A stretch of 64,000 nt of DNA from contig JAJFJZ010000016.1 in the NCBI GenBank assembly GCA_021773565.1, positions 1-64,000 of the forward strand, written 5' to 3'. Below are positions 41,062 to 50,750 of this stretch, piece after piece. The position numbers and the translations under genes were made by a program. Position 1 is the stretch's first letter. Each line of letters begins with the position of its first letter. The notes beneath the pieces are model-generated. The model searched no databases. It was not told the DNA's origin and was given only the letters and a program-made list of their open reading frames with translations. This DNA is from Gammaproteobacteria bacterium (GTDB lineage: Bacteria > Pseudomonadota > Gammaproteobacteria > Pseudomonadales > Azotimanducaceae).

Positions 41062-42501
41062 CTACTCATATTTTGTGGAAACGCCGTCGGCAATCGCCGG
41101 TAACCACTGGCCTTTGCTTACCACGCCATTAATCCGGCGGGTATGAGAGATTCTCACCAGCGGATCTGCATCCAGCAAAACAAGGTCTGCACGCATTCCT
41201 GGCAGTATCTGACCCATTTCTGCATCCAGGCCGAAAAATTTTGCCGGCTGGACTGTAGCGGAATAAAGGGCCTGGTTTTCTGACAAACCTGCACTAACCA
41301 GCATTTCGAGCTCTGTATGCAGACTATAACCTGGTATACCCCAACCTATGGGCGTGTCTGTACCTGCGCCAATGGGAACGCCACGCTCCTGCATGCGGGA
41401 TATCAAAAACAAACTCCATATAGCAAAGGTATGATCCATATCTGCAAGGGCTGGTTTTACCCGATCCAGTTCATTCAACCAGCGTTTTTGTACTTTCGAC
41501 GGAAGTAACTTGATCGCTTCATCCCAATCAGGCCTTTTGAAAGGCGGTAACATTCGCACAGTATTTAACCTGAGCGTTGGAACCTGAACCGTATCACGTA
41601 GCGTATCCAACACCGTATTACAGCGTGTTTCGTCATAGGCCTGGATAGCAGGGATGCGCTGCAGGCTGTGAAGCTCCTGACGTAATTCGTAACCCCGACC
41701 TTCTTGAAATGCCTTGATTTTGGCTCGTCGTATTGCCAACAATTCTTTCCAGTTTTCAGCGCAGGCCAGCTCAAGATTACGCAAATGTTCCATCGAGTCT
41801 GCCATCGGCCCGGCGCTGTCTGCAGTCATCATCAATGGTACGTGTGATGCAACAGGCATGTTCTGTGCGCGGGCTTCTTCCACAAGCGCAGAATAAACTT
41901 CTGGCTGGATGAGTTCATATATTTTAATAAAGTCTGCGCCGGAAGCCTTCAAGGCGCGAACTTTTTTACGGGCGCTCGCAACGTCAGCAATTCCCGTTCC
42001 CAGTTTTGGTTGTGCCGGAAGTGCGCCATCGTAAACAACAAATTTTCCATCCAGCAACGGACCGGAAATATATATTCGCGGAGCAGCTACGCCTGATGAA
42101 TCTATTTTATCGCGCAGGTCTGCCAAACGCGCAATTTCCCCACCGGTGTCGCGAACACTGGTAATTCCATACCGTAAAAACAGGGACGCCATCGCATCTT
42201 TCAGGGCCTCATCATACAAAAAGTGTACATGCATATCCCACAGCCCGGGAATTAGAAACTGTCCCGTTCCATCAATGGTCTTTGTGGCAGCGGGGGCAAC
42301 TCCCATAGGCTCGACAGACACAATCAGGTCACCCTGGATTATTACCCGTTGCCTATTGCGCGCGCCATTCACGGCATCGATTACGGTCACATTTTCTATT
42401 GCAAGGGTCGGTTTTACACTGGCATCACCGCAGGCGCCTAAAACCACAATCAAAGCAACATAGCCAAATATTCGAATGTAGAAACGGGAACAGGTATTCA
42501 T
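41062..42501 (-). CDS. Amidohydrolase-family lipoprotein
   Basis: From the ATG at 42501 the product is 479 residues. It begins with a lipoprotein signal ending VVLGAC (Cys near 23), which decides this start over a frame 26 codons longer. It has the metal-dependent hydrolase set: GLWDMHVHFLYDE (H-x-H), DFIKIYELIQ with the Lys, VASHVPLMMT (His) and GAGTDTPIGWGIPG (Asp). It closes with the composite beta domain ILPGMRADLVLLDADPL. Related enzymes include imidazolonepropionase-like and organophosphate-type amidohydrolases. It is an exported hydrolase of unknown substrate. Confidence 0.9.
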   Translation of the reverse strand: MNTCSRFYIRIFGYVALIVVLGACGDASVKPTLAIENVTVIDAVNGARNRQRVIIQGDLIVSVEPMGVAPAATKTIDGTGQFLIPGLWDMHVHFLYDEALKDAMASLFLRYGITSVRDTGGEIARLADLRDKIDSSGVAAPRIYISGPLLDGKFVVYDGALPAQPKLGTGIADVASARKKVRALKASGADFIKIYELIQPEVYSALVEEARAQNMPVASHVPLMMTADSAGPMADSMEHLRNLELACAENWKELLAIRRAKIKAFQEGRGYELRQELHSLQRIPAIQAYDETRCNTVLDTLRDTVQVPTLRLNTVRMLPPFKRPDWDEAIKLLPSKVQKRWLNELDRVKPALADMDHTFAIWSLFLISRMQERGVPIGAGTDTPIGWGIPGYSLHTELEMLVSAGLSENQALYSATVQPAKFFGLDAEMGQILPGMRADLVLLDADPLVRISHTRRINGVVSKGQWLPAIADGVSTKYE

Positions 42502-42607
42502 AGATCCGACCAGACAAAAGGATATCCAGTAAATCGAATGCGCAGGTGTAATGCAAACAGGATGTGGGACTGTCTTCAATTGGCAAAGACAGCTGGCTTA
42601 CCAGCTT

Positions 42608-43966
42608 TTAGACCAGGGCTTTATCAGCTATCCAGTTGCCATGAAAACCAAAGGGTATACGCTGGGGTATTTCAATTCTGGCAATCGGTTTTGAATTGAA
42701 ATTATTGGCATCCAGTATCAGCAGATCACTGGTGTCTCTGGCACGATCGTATACATATCCCATCAGATAACCTTCATCTTCACCAGATTTACTGTCATCC
42801 GAGGGTACAAAAACGAATTCGCCGCCCTGGCAGCCCGCACCCATATCAATACTCTGCGATGTTCCTGTCTGCAGGTCGTGTTTATAAACCGCACTCCCAA
42901 GGGTTGCATTCTTGGCGGCACCCACATCAAACTCCGCTGTATACCCATAGCGATGTTTCAGGCCCATCAACCGCTCATCCGCCCTTGGAAATTCCTGCCC
43001 TGCATCCGAGATAAGACTACTGCTAGCGGACCCCTTCTCACGGTCTATTACCCAACGATTTAACGTGGGTGCAGACGGAACACTTGGGCCCTGAACGCTT
43101 ACTGCAAACTGGTTTTCATGCCGCACAAAGTCCAGAACTATTTCATTGCCCTGCTCATAAGCATTTAGAGGATGAAAAATATAACAGGGTTCTACTTCCA
43201 CCCATTGAATGTCTGCAGCGGTACCAGACTTGGGCATAATTCCTACCCGTGGCGTGTATTGTGGATCCCATCGATAGGGCAGTGATACACCCTCCTCAAC
43301 CGCCTGCATGGAAAACACCACCGGCAGATCAAAAAACAGTATGAAATTTTCGGTGATAGCGCAATCATGCACCATTACGGGCCCGGCGACAGGCACTTCA
43401 ACAGTTTTAACCATCTGCCCGGTTTTATCGACCACATGCATATACAGGTAGGGTTCCACCATCTGATAGCCCAGAATATACATATCCCCCGTGCGCACAT
43501 CGAATTTTGGATGAGCAAAAGTGCCAACAGGCAGTTCTCCACCAAAAGTCGTGCGCCCGATGGTTTCCAGCTGCGGGCTTATCTCATACGGCAGCGATAG
43601 CTCATTAATAGCCAGAATCTTACCGGCATGATGCACGACGTTGGTATTACCCGAGCCATCAAACACGCCCCCATTCATGGCAGGCAGGGGATCAATCCCT
43701 TTTGCTTCCGAAATTTTTTGCGATTGAACATACCGGTTTCGATACCAGTTTGCTTTGCCACCCCCCAGCTCCACACCATGTAACATTCCATCGCCAACAA
43801 ACCAATGGTGGGATTGCACATCTACCTCACCCTCGGGATTAGGACCTGTGCGAATATACCTGCCACTTAACTCGGGTGGAATCGATCCTTCCACGTTTAA
43901 CTCAAATTCCGATAGCTCCTCTTTAACCGGCGCAAAATTTCCTTCCAAATAGGGATTACCTGACAC
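42608..43966 (-). CDS. Carotenoid oxygenase family protein
   Basis: The 452-residue seven-bladed propeller enzyme has an Fe(II) site of four His: GTFAHPKFD, VMVHDCAIT, YIFHPLNAYEQ and GFHGNW near the C-terminus. The N-terminus has GRYIRTGPNPEG and HHWFVGDGMLHGVEL, standard for the family, which includes carotenoid, stilbene and lignostilbene dioxygenases. It cleaves a double bond of an apocarotenoid or phenylpropanoid. Across 140 bases lies a divergent TetR gene, and an inverted repeat between them is the likely operator. Confidence 0.93.
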   Translation of the reverse strand: MSGNPYLEGNFAPVKEELSEFELNVEGSIPPELSGRYIRTGPNPEGEVDVQSHHWFVGDGMLHGVELGGGKANWYRNRYVQSQKISEAKGIDPLPAMNGGVFDGSGNTNVVHHAGKILAINELSLPYEISPQLETIGRTTFGGELPVGTFAHPKFDVRTGDMYILGYQMVEPYLYMHVVDKTGQMVKTVEVPVAGPVMVHDCAITENFILFFDLPVVFSMQAVEEGVSLPYRWDPQYTPRVGIMPKSGTAADIQWVEVEPCYIFHPLNAYEQGNEIVLDFVRHENQFAVSVQGPSVPSAPTLNRWVIDREKGSASSSLISDAGQEFPRADERLMGLKHRYGYTAEFDVGAAKNATLGSAVYKHDLQTGTSQSIDMGAGCQGGEFVFVPSDDSKSGEDEGYLMGYVYDRARDTSDLLILDANNFNSKPIARIEIPQRIPFGFHGNWIADKALV

Positions 43967-44002
43967 AACAAACCTCCTGTGCGCTATATGATGTTCAATA
44001 TG

Positions 44003-44048
44003 TTGACAGTGTTAAGATGAAATTAACGAGCTATCTTAACATTGTCAA
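44003..44048. promoter_or_regulatory. Likely TetR operator between carotenoid oxygenase and its regulator
   Basis: TTGACAGTGTTAAGAT (44003-44018) is the inverted complement of 44033-44048 with one mismatch, separated by 14 bases. On the minus strand the right arm supplies a TTGACA -35 with TAATTT 17 bases on, a plausible promoter for the oxygenase gene. TATAAT at 44051-44056 could serve the TetR gene. Binding here would repress both. Confidence 0.6.
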
Positions 44049-44107
44049 GTTATAATTGGATTGCCATGAAATATCACTGAGTATCACCAGAAATCTATCG
44101 ATAATCC

Positions 44108-44701
44108 ATGAAAAAAAAGTACCACCACGGCGACCTGAAAAATGCACTTGTTGAAAATGCCATTCAATTGCTGGAATGCGAAGGCCTGCCGGCATTGAGC
44201 CTGCGTCGTGTAGCCCGGGAAACGGGCGTATCCCAGGCAGCACCGTACAGCCACTTTAAGGACAAACGGGCTCTGCTGGCAGCAGTAGCAAGTGAAGGAT
44301 ACCGGCGTTTTAGTGCACGCATGCGAAAAGAGGCCGATGCCCGGCCAGATTATTACACCCTCAGTCTTGGAATGGGTTATGTACTTTTTGCATTGGAGAA
44401 CCCGGCATTGTTTCATCTGATGTTTGACGGCCAATTGTCCGAGCCTCTGGATGATGAGGCATTTAACAGTTACCAACTACTGGTAGACGGTGTTGAGCAA
44501 CACCCGCTTGGTGTTCGAAAATCTCCGCATGGAAAAACCCTTGGCACAGCAGTTGCGTGGAGTGTCGTTCACGGGCTGGCAACGCTATTGCTGAACAAAA
44601 ATTTTACCCCCCAGGACTACGGATTTACTGAAATGGAAAGTTTTGTGGAACATGTATTGTCAAGCAGTCTGCATCCACCAAACGAGCAAGCCAAGCCCTA
44701 A
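44108..44701 (+). CDS. TetR-family transcriptional regulator
   Basis: The 197-residue protein has an N-terminal helix-turn-helix ([20 protein letters not shown], then [37 protein letters not shown]). A C-terminal ligand domain has the WHG-type pattern ([15 protein letters not shown]). It is divergent from the carotenoid oxygenase gene and faces a near-perfect inverted repeat, so it probably represses that gene until a degradation intermediate binds. Its stop overlaps the end of the convergent hpt gene by 4 bases. Confidence 0.92.
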   Translation: MKKKYHHGDLKNALVENAIQLLECEGLPALSLRRVARETGVSQAAPYSHFKDKRALLAAVASEGYRRFSARMRKEADARPDYYTLSLGMGYVLFALENPALFHLMFDGQLSEPLDDEAFNSYQLLVDGVEQHPLGVRKSPHGKTLGTAVAWSVVHGLATLLLNKNFTPQDYGFTEMESFVEHVLSSSLHPPNEQAKP

Positions 44702-45234
44702 ATCATGCTCACCTTACCAATGTAGGAAAGATTTCTATTACGCTGCGCATAATCAATGCCGTAACCCACTACGAACTCATCCGGTATTTCAAATCCGATC
44801 CAGCGAATACTTACTTCTACTTCCCGCCTTGTGGGCTTATCAAGCAAAGCGCAAACCTGGATGCTGTTTGGCTTCCGCGAACCCAGAATCGTGAGAACAT
44901 GGTGCATGGTGTAACCGGTGTCCACAATATCTTCAATTATCAGTACATCCCGGTTTTCTATTTCTCCTCGCAGGTCTTTAAGAATTCGAACTTCCCGTGA
45001 AGACTCCATGTTATCTCCGTAGGAGGAGACTTCCAAAAAATCCACTTCCAGTGGCAAGTTCAGCTCCCTCACCAAATCTGCAATGAATACAAAAGAACCC
45101 CTCAACAATCCCACAACAATTAATTTGTCAGTGTTGCCATAATAGGCGCTTATCTCAATGGCCAGGCTCTCCACCCGGGCTGCAATAGATTTAGCAGATA
45201 TCATTTTCTCAATTTTATAATCAGAAGCGTCCAT
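44698..45234 (-). CDS. hpt: Hypoxanthine phosphoribosyltransferase
   Basis: The 178-residue protein has the PRPP-binding motif [18 protein letters not shown] near 100-118 and the earlier loop [15 protein letters not shown]. Purine-contact residues follow in [13 protein letters not shown] and [20 protein letters not shown]. It makes IMP (and often GMP) from base plus PRPP in purine salvage. It is encoded alone, with the TetR gene convergent and the acyltransferase gene divergent. Confidence 0.93.
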   Translation of the reverse strand: MDASDYKIEKMISAKSIAARVESLAIEISAYYGNTDKLIVVGLLRGSFVFIADLVRELNLPLEVDFLEVSSYGDNMESSREVRILKDLRGEIENRDVLIIEDIVDTGYTMHHVLTILGSRKPNSIQVCALLDKPTRREVEVSIRWIGFEIPDEFVVGYGIDYAQRNRNLSYIGKVSMI

Positions 45235-45402
45235 CGTCGGGCTCTATATACCAGCTAATTGGGGCTATGCAATGGTAGCTCTAAACGCTTCAGCATGAAA
45301 CAAATACGAAGGTACAACGCACCAAACATTCGCATACATTCCATTCACAATAAATACATGTGATAGACAGCCCCCGGGGCCTGTTGGCGTTACATTGGAT
45401 TA

Positions 45403-46038
45403 ATGCGCCTCGCTAATATCAAATCGGCCATTAACCACAAGCTGTTCATGAAGAGCACGGCCGACTGGGTGCGCAGAAATCTAAAACTCTCATTCCTGCC
45501 TTATTATCTAACGGAAGAGGCGCTGGAGCCGGTAAAATTTACAGATAACGATCCCGCTGGATTTGAAGTATGCCTCATCAACACAAAAGATCTTGAAGAG
45601 GCCGCATTTCTCAATCACGCGCACAAACTTGAACACTGGAAGGCTTTACTGGATAAAGGCCACATTTTTATCGCACTCAAAAAATCGGACAAACTGGCAG
45701 CGTATTGCTGGGTAGATCCTGAAGAATTTTCCTTTCGGGCAGGCTCTTCTCCGTTGGGTCCAGGGGACGTGTATCTATACAACGCATTTACGCTTGAGGA
45801 GTTTCGCGGCCTGGGACTTGCACCCTACCTGCGCAAACACTGCTACCAGGTACTAAGAGCGCAAGGCTTCAGGAGACTGTTCAGTATCACCGAATACTTT
45901 AATACCTCAGCAATAAACTTTAAAAAGAAACTCGGTGCTCGATTCATCAGTTGCAACTTAAGATTAAGTTTTCGTAATCGAGAATTCTGTCATCTGCTGT
46001 TGGCCAGATACAATTCGCAGCAGGCGACAACACCATGA
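45403..46038 (+). CDS. GNAT-like acyltransferase
   Basis: The product is 211 residues. The C-terminal half has a GNAT-type core: VYLYNAFTLEEFRGLGLAPY, then LRKHCYQVLRAQGFRRLFSI, then FNTSAINFKKKLGARFISC. The R-G-x-G-x-A acetyl-CoA loop is present as RGLGLA. The N-terminal half is divergent, and the acceptor is unknown. Its end overlaps the ketopantoate reductase start by 4 bases, so the two are co-translated. Confidence 0.78.
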   Translation: MRLANIKSAINHKLFMKSTADWVRRNLKLSFLPYYLTEEALEPVKFTDNDPAGFEVCLINTKDLEEAAFLNHAHKLEHWKALLDKGHIFIALKKSDKLAAYCWVDPEEFSFRAGSSPLGPGDVYLYNAFTLEEFRGLGLAPYLRKHCYQVLRAQGFRRLFSITEYFNTSAINFKKKLGARFISCNLRLSFRNREFCHLLLARYNSQQATTP

Positions 46039-47054
46039 AAATTGCCTTTGCAGGAGCTGGAGCAATGGGTGGCCTTATGGGCATCCGCCTGCGTGAAGCA
46101 GACCATGAGGTATGTTTTCTGGATTTGCCTGCAAAGACCATGGAAATCAGGCGTTTAGGTCTCACACTCGAAGCCGTTGATGGAAGCATCAGCAAGATTA
46201 GTGCCCGGATTTCAGACCAGGCTAATACGCTGGGTAAACAGGATATAGTGATACTGTCAGTGAAGGCCAACCAGCTGGAAGTCGTCGCTACACAAATAAC
46301 TCCGCTTCTCGATACCCACACCGCAATTGTAAGCTTACAAAACGGTCTGCCCTGGTGGTACTTCGAAAAACATGGTGGCAAGCACGACGGACATCAAATC
46401 AATTGCCTTGATCCCAAAGGATTAATCAGAGCACACATTTCTGCGGATAGAATCATTGGCTGTGTAGCTTATCCCGCTGCCGAAACTGTAAAGCCGGGTT
46501 TCATACGACACGTTGAAGGCGACCGCTTTGCCCTGGGGGAACTGGACGGAACACTATCAAAGCGGTGTGATGCGTTTGCAAGCGCCTTGAATGAAGCAGG
46601 TTTTCGCAGTCGCGTTATAGAGGATATCCGTGCAGAACACTGGTTGAAAGCCTGGGGCAGTTTGTCGTTTAACCCTATTAGCGCACTCTCGCGTGCCACC
46701 ATGGTAAACATAGCAACAGATTCCCTCACCCGAAACCTTGTTCAGGAAATGATGCGAGAGGCAGAACAAATTGCCAACAATCTGGGCATTCAGTTTCGAC
46801 ACACCATCGAAAAACGCATCCAGGGAGCAGAAAATGTGGGTCACCACAAAACCTCAATGCTCCAGGACGTGGAAAATGGCATGGCACTTGAATTGGAAGC
46901 CCTGATGGGTAGCATTCTGGAGCTGGCTGATTTGACCGGGGTTAGCGCGCCACATATCAGTTCGGTTTACGCCTGCACAAAACTTCTGGACACGGGGATA
47001 CAAGCCCTGAAGCAACAAAACCTGACAACTAAAACATTACGAACGATTGCATAA
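46035..47054 (+). CDS. 2-dehydropantoate 2-reductase (ketopantoate reductase) family
   Basis: The 339-residue product opens with the NADPH site MKIAFAGAGAMGGLMGIRL. The family's middle segment follows (VILSVKANQLEVVATQITPL, then VSLQNGLPW, then VAYPAAETVKPGFIRHVEGD) and a helical C-terminal domain with LKAWGSLSFNPISALSRATM holds the catalytic Lys and Asn. It is longer than PanE of enterics (about 300). Classical activity reduces ketopantoate for pantothenate synthesis; paralogues act on other 2-oxo acids. Coupling to an acyltransferase gene suggests a different substrate. Confidence 0.85.
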   Translation: MKIAFAGAGAMGGLMGIRLREADHEVCFLDLPAKTMEIRRLGLTLEAVDGSISKISARISDQANTLGKQDIVILSVKANQLEVVATQITPLLDTHTAIVSLQNGLPWWYFEKHGGKHDGHQINCLDPKGLIRAHISADRIIGCVAYPAAETVKPGFIRHVEGDRFALGELDGTLSKRCDAFASALNEAGFRSRVIEDIRAEHWLKAWGSLSFNPISALSRATMVNIATDSLTRNLVQEMMREAEQIANNLGIQFRHTIEKRIQGAENVGHHKTSMLQDVENGMALELEALMGSILELADLTGVSAPHISSVYACTKLLDTGIQALKQQNLTTKTLRTIA

Positions 47055-47078
47055 GTCCAAACCCTGATTTTGTAAAGC

Positions 47079-47525
47079 TCACCCATCAGGCGATTGCGCT
47101 CTCTCAATGGCCCTTTTTATGGCTGCTTCAAAATAGTAGCCAAAATAGTCATTTGAGACATAACCCGTAATTCTCGGCGCAATTTCTTCACCTTCACCAT
47201 CCAGAAACAGAACCGTTGGCGTGAGTTTCGCATCAAACGTCTCTGCAAATTCTGCGCGGGTAATCTCCTCCCCCTCAAAATCAATCATTGATTCTGTTGC
47301 ATCCCAAACCAGTTCACGAAAAATAACCTGTTGCGAATAGACTTTTGAATTGAGCAGCGGCCCAAACTGCTCTTTTTCAAACTGCCGGCAAAACGTGCAA
47401 TCTGAGCGTGATACGTACAACAGTATAGGCAACCTCCTTTCGACGGCTGTAGCACCGGTTTTGGAAAGGTCGTCAGCGATAGGCACCAGCCCAAACAGCG
47501 CAAAGAAAAATGATGCAACAATCAT
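47079..47525 (-). CDS. Thioredoxin-like protein (SoxW type), exported
   Basis: The 148-residue protein begins with a hydrophobic signal (MIVASFFFALFGLVP). The thioredoxin fold follows with LYVSRSDCTFCRQFEKEQF, whose active site is CTFC, and TPTVLFLDGEGEE, which carries the cis-Pro. It resembles the SoxW-like periplasmic thioredoxins. It is the last of three genes with 4-base overlaps (MBL, hydrolase, thioredoxin). Confidence 0.85.
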   Translation of the reverse strand: MIVASFFFALFGLVPIADDLSKTGATAVERRLPILLYVSRSDCTFCRQFEKEQFGPLLNSKVYSQQVIFRELVWDATESMIDFEGEEITRAEFAETFDAKLTPTVLFLDGEGEEIAPRITGYVSNDYFGYYFEAAIKRAIERAQSPDG

Positions 47526-48373
47526 TCATCCGCTGCCATTATCAGATCCGTTACATCATCCAGATATAGATCCCTGAAAAAATGTCCAGCGCCATCAATA
47601 GTATCTACCCGAACAAACCTGTTGGCTTTTACCCGCTGCAGTTCATCATCGCTCCACTGTACGACCTCATCCAGGCTGCCTAAAACTATTTGCACAGGCA
47701 CCGTTGAGCTTTGAACCAGTGCAGGCGTGTTTTTTTCCACACTTTCTCCGTAATAGGAGAGAAATGATGCGGGTGTTGCGAGCACAGACGCACAATTTAT
47801 CAAAGGATAGGGCCCGATAAGTTGTGCTGTTGTGCTGCGTGCTTCTTCAAGAATCGTATTGATATCATGGTCAGTACGCGCATTATACCGAGTAAATACA
47901 GCATCCTTTCGCCAAACCGCTGGCGCCAGCAAGACCAGCGCAGATACCGAACCGGGGTGCTGATGTTCGTAGAGGGCTACCTGGCTTGAGCCCCGGGAAT
48001 GACCAATTACCGTAATCCATTCAAATCCACGTGCGCGTAGCGTGTTTACCCAAACCCTGATTTCATCAACAGCCATGTCCTGGGTGGCAACTACGGGATT
48101 ATCACAGCTCATAAACCCGGACCGCTCACTCACGCCCAGGCTGAGGGTTATAGCGAGACTCGATGCATTTCTTTCACCAAGTAGACCCTGCAGCGAAGTT
48201 ATGATCTCCATTTCGTGATGCGCCCAGGTGCCATGGACAATCAGATAAACCTGTTTTGCGGACCCTGCACCTACAAAGTTTGCATTCAACAACCTGCCGT
48301 CATGCTGCACTTGCCAGCCATCAGCAAAAATAGTAGAACCTGATAAACACACCACCAGCAGAATGTATTTCAT
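47522..48373 (-). CDS. Exported alpha/beta hydrolase
   Basis: A 283-residue protein with a signal peptide (MKYILLVVCLSGSTIFA). It has an alpha/beta-hydrolase layout: VYLIVHGTWAHHEM, then WITVIGHSRGSSQVALYEHQ with the nucleophile elbow GHSRG, then VPVQIVLGSLDEVVQW with the acid and GAGHFFRDL with the His. These resemble DUF3530 or dienelactone-hydrolase-like proteins. The substrate is unknown. It overlaps both operon neighbours by 4 bases. Confidence 0.85.
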   Translation of the reverse strand: MKYILLVVCLSGSTIFADGWQVQHDGRLLNANFVGAGSAKQVYLIVHGTWAHHEMEIITSLQGLLGERNASSLAITLSLGVSERSGFMSCDNPVVATQDMAVDEIRVWVNTLRARGFEWITVIGHSRGSSQVALYEHQHPGSVSALVLLAPAVWRKDAVFTRYNARTDHDINTILEEARSTTAQLIGPYPLINCASVLATPASFLSYYGESVEKNTPALVQSSTVPVQIVLGSLDEVVQWSDDELQRVKANRFVRVDTIDGAGHFFRDLYLDDVTDLIMAADE

Positions 48374-49314
48374 TCAAACAGTTCCATCTCCATAGTTTGA
48401 AATAGCCTACCGGCATTTTTCACTGCCAGCTCTTCGAAGGTATTAAGATGGGCGTAATCAGACTGATCTATAGCATAGGCTTCTGCCAGATCTCCGTCTT
48501 CATCCAGAATTCGCGCAACTTCTCGGGTGAGAAACTGGAGATAACCCTGGGTGTACTTACGCACAGTTTCCATATCCGTTGGATGTCCATGCCCGGGAAT
48601 TACCCACTCAGGCTCCAGTGCTACCATTGAATCAAACGACTTTATCCACTCTGCCACATTGGTATCCGGAAAAATCGCAAGCAAGCGTTCGTGAAATGCA
48701 ATATCACCCGCGATAATAATCCTGTGATCCGGAAGCCAAACCGAGATGTCACCTGGCGAATGCGCGGCACCAAAACTAATCAATTCTATTTTAGTATCGC
48801 CTACCAATAGCGATTTGCTTGTGGAAAATGACTGATTGGGAACCGCCACAAAGGTCCCAGCCGCCTTCTCGCGATTACGTTTTTGCATGGTACGCAATAC
48901 TGCCTCTCCATGAGTTTCTACTTCCTTTCGTGCACTTTCATGGGCAATTACAGGAACCCCCAGCTCCGACCAGTAGCTATTGCCCAAAAACGCGTGTCCC
49001 TGGCCATTTTCATTTACCACCAACCTAACCGGTTGGTCGGTAATTAGAGCAATGCTGTTGTGCAAGGCTTTTGCCAAAAGATAGTTATCCCCGCCATTAA
49101 CTACAACAACACCATCCGAGGTAATTACAAAGCTCAGATTATTGTTGTGACCGGCATTTTCGTATGATGGCGCATCAGCAACACCAATCGCTGAGTACAC
49201 AAATTCGTTCAGTTTACTGAGTTTTAGCTGGGGACCAGTTTCACCCGATACACTGGCACACCCGGCTAGCATCGAGAGCATCAGAAGCCATACACATGTG
49301 GATTTATTGGTCAT
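48370..49314 (-). CDS. MBL-fold lipoprotein with degenerate first metal motif
   Basis: From the ATG at 49314 the product is 314 residues with a lipoprotein signal ending LSMLAGC. The longer frame to 49416 would overlap the ATP-grasp gene. The MBL fold is clear, with FGAAHSPGDISVWL, IIIAGDIAFHERLL and VIPGHGHPTD each bearing expected ligands. The usual H-x-H-x-D-H is replaced by VNENGQGHAFLGN, keeping only the last His. It belongs near the SoxH/quinoprotein-relay hydrolases, which often travel with SoxW-like thioredoxins. Whether it binds two metals is doubtful. Confidence 0.82.
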   Translation of the reverse strand: MTNKSTCVWLLMLSMLAGCASVSGETGPQLKLSKLNEFVYSAIGVADAPSYENAGHNNNLSFVITSDGVVVVNGGDNYLLAKALHNSIALITDQPVRLVVNENGQGHAFLGNSYWSELGVPVIAHESARKEVETHGEAVLRTMQKRNREKAAGTFVAVPNQSFSTSKSLLVGDTKIELISFGAAHSPGDISVWLPDHRIIIAGDIAFHERLLAIFPDTNVAEWIKSFDSMVALEPEWVIPGHGHPTDMETVRKYTQGYLQFLTREVARILDEDGDLAEAYAIDQSDYAHLNTFEELAVKNAGRLFQTMEMELFE

Positions 49315-49393
49315 CAAAGAATACAGGTCTGGAAGATTGGTAAATATATGCAACGTCCACTGAAAAGCAAGCGGTGTTATACCGGGTGACCGG

Positions 49394-50599
49394 CTAGGTA
49401 GTGTTGCCGAACACAATTTCCCGAAATATTCGACGCCCTACTCTCGCGGCAATCCTGAATCCGGGCAGCGGATCACTCCAACGCCACATAATATGGTTGT
49501 CCGCGCTCACCAGAGATCTGAAACTATCACCCAGCCACTTGCGCCGTTCATCTTTGGACAAGAACCGTCGCTGGGATAAATAACCTTCCATGTCACGAGA
49601 CAACCAATATGTACGTGCACCTACCCGGTAATTCGCTTCATCACCGCTAAGCTCTTCAAGACCATGATCGGAAGCCTTATCCAGAGATTGCAGCGCCAAC
49701 AAGGGAAAATCAACGCCAGCCATAATCATTTCTGCTATACCCGCAGACAAGCGCGGATTATTTTCCAAAAAGTAGAGCTCTCCGGACTTCTCATCACGAA
49801 TAAACTGTATGAGTCCCGGACCAGAATACCCGCATGCACGCAGAAAAGTCCGGGTAGCAGCGGTAACTGCAGCATCAGGAGCCTCAATGATAAAATCCAC
49901 CGCATACCCGGTACCGTCCAGCATATCAGTACGCACACGACCACCCTGGGCATAGACAACCAGCTTGCCTTCTCGAGCAACATAATCACAACCGACAACA
50001 TCACCGGTAATATATTTTTGAACCAACAGACTGGCATGTTCGTCAGGCCAGGCAGTAAAAACCGATCTGAATTCCTCCCCGGATCTAACCAGATAGGCTT
50101 TATGCCCAAAAACTCTGAGGGCGGTCTGATCTGATTTAATAATTACAGGGTAACCAATATCCTGAACCGCTTGACACAGCTCACCCTGGTTTTTTACCAC
50201 ACAGGATTTTGGATAGGGTATTCCGGCATTTTCAACAAACTCGTTCGATTTTTGTTTATCAATACTTGTAAGAAATTGTTTTTGCGGAACCATCACAACC
50301 TGAACACGCTCGGGTATCACATCGGCGATTCCCTGCATGAGTCTAATGCCCAGTTCTGTGACTGGAAAAATCCAGCTTATGTCAGGACGCTCATCCAACA
50401 AAGCTACCAGCGCAGCGCCAAAAGCAGTGGCATCCACTACCTCGGGATGTAACCAGGTTTCAGAACAGTAACGAGACAGACCCGCATCCGGTTTGTTGTG
50501 CTCATAACCCAGTATCACCCTGTAACCAGCCTCACCCAACGAACGTACGACCGCAAGCGTTTGGGGAAAGTTATCCAGAACCAGCACGGAACAGGGCAT
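49394..50599 (-). CDS. ATP-grasp family ligase/carboxylase
   Basis: The 401-residue protein has a Rossmann-like N-domain (SVLVLDNFPQTLAVVRSLGE, then WIFPVTELGIRLMQG) and an ATP-grasp core: VGYPVIIKSD-like DIGYPVIIKSDQTALRVFG, then LLVQKYITGDVVGCDYVARE, then GPGLIQFIRDEKSGELYFLE and NNPRLSAG. The last motif holds the Mg-binding Glu and Asn. Such enzymes join a carboxylate to an amine or thiol with ATP. No partner ligase genes are adjacent. The divergent gene is a TonB receptor. The substrate is unknown. Confidence 0.88.
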   Translation of the reverse strand: MPCSVLVLDNFPQTLAVVRSLGEAGYRVILGYEHNKPDAGLSRYCSETWLHPEVVDATAFGAALVALLDERPDISWIFPVTELGIRLMQGIADVIPERVQVVMVPQKQFLTSIDKQKSNEFVENAGIPYPKSCVVKNQGELCQAVQDIGYPVIIKSDQTALRVFGHKAYLVRSGEEFRSVFTAWPDEHASLLVQKYITGDVVGCDYVAREGKLVVYAQGGRVRTDMLDGTGYAVDFIIEAPDAAVTAATRTFLRACGYSGPGLIQFIRDEKSGELYFLENNPRLSAGIAEMIMAGVDFPLLALQSLDKASDHGLEELSGDEANYRVGARTYWLSRDMEGYLSQRRFLSKDERRKWLGDSFRSLVSADNHIMWRWSDPLPGFRIAARVGRRIFREIVFGNTT

Positions 50600-50750
50600 A
50601 ATGAAACACTAAATATCCAATATTGTTGGCTAATAGTACCTTAACTTGTAAACTGAAGAGAGATACAGGTACGCAAATTTTTCATTAAAACCCAGCGGTA
50701 TTTCGGCCATCTACAGTAGTAATTTAGCTTCTCCAAAATCGATACCGTTC

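Noticed and set aside
44084-44476. Minus-strand frame of 130 codons opposite the TetR gene
   Set aside because: The plus-strand TetR has a full helix-turn-helix and a clear start; the antisense frame has no domain or site.
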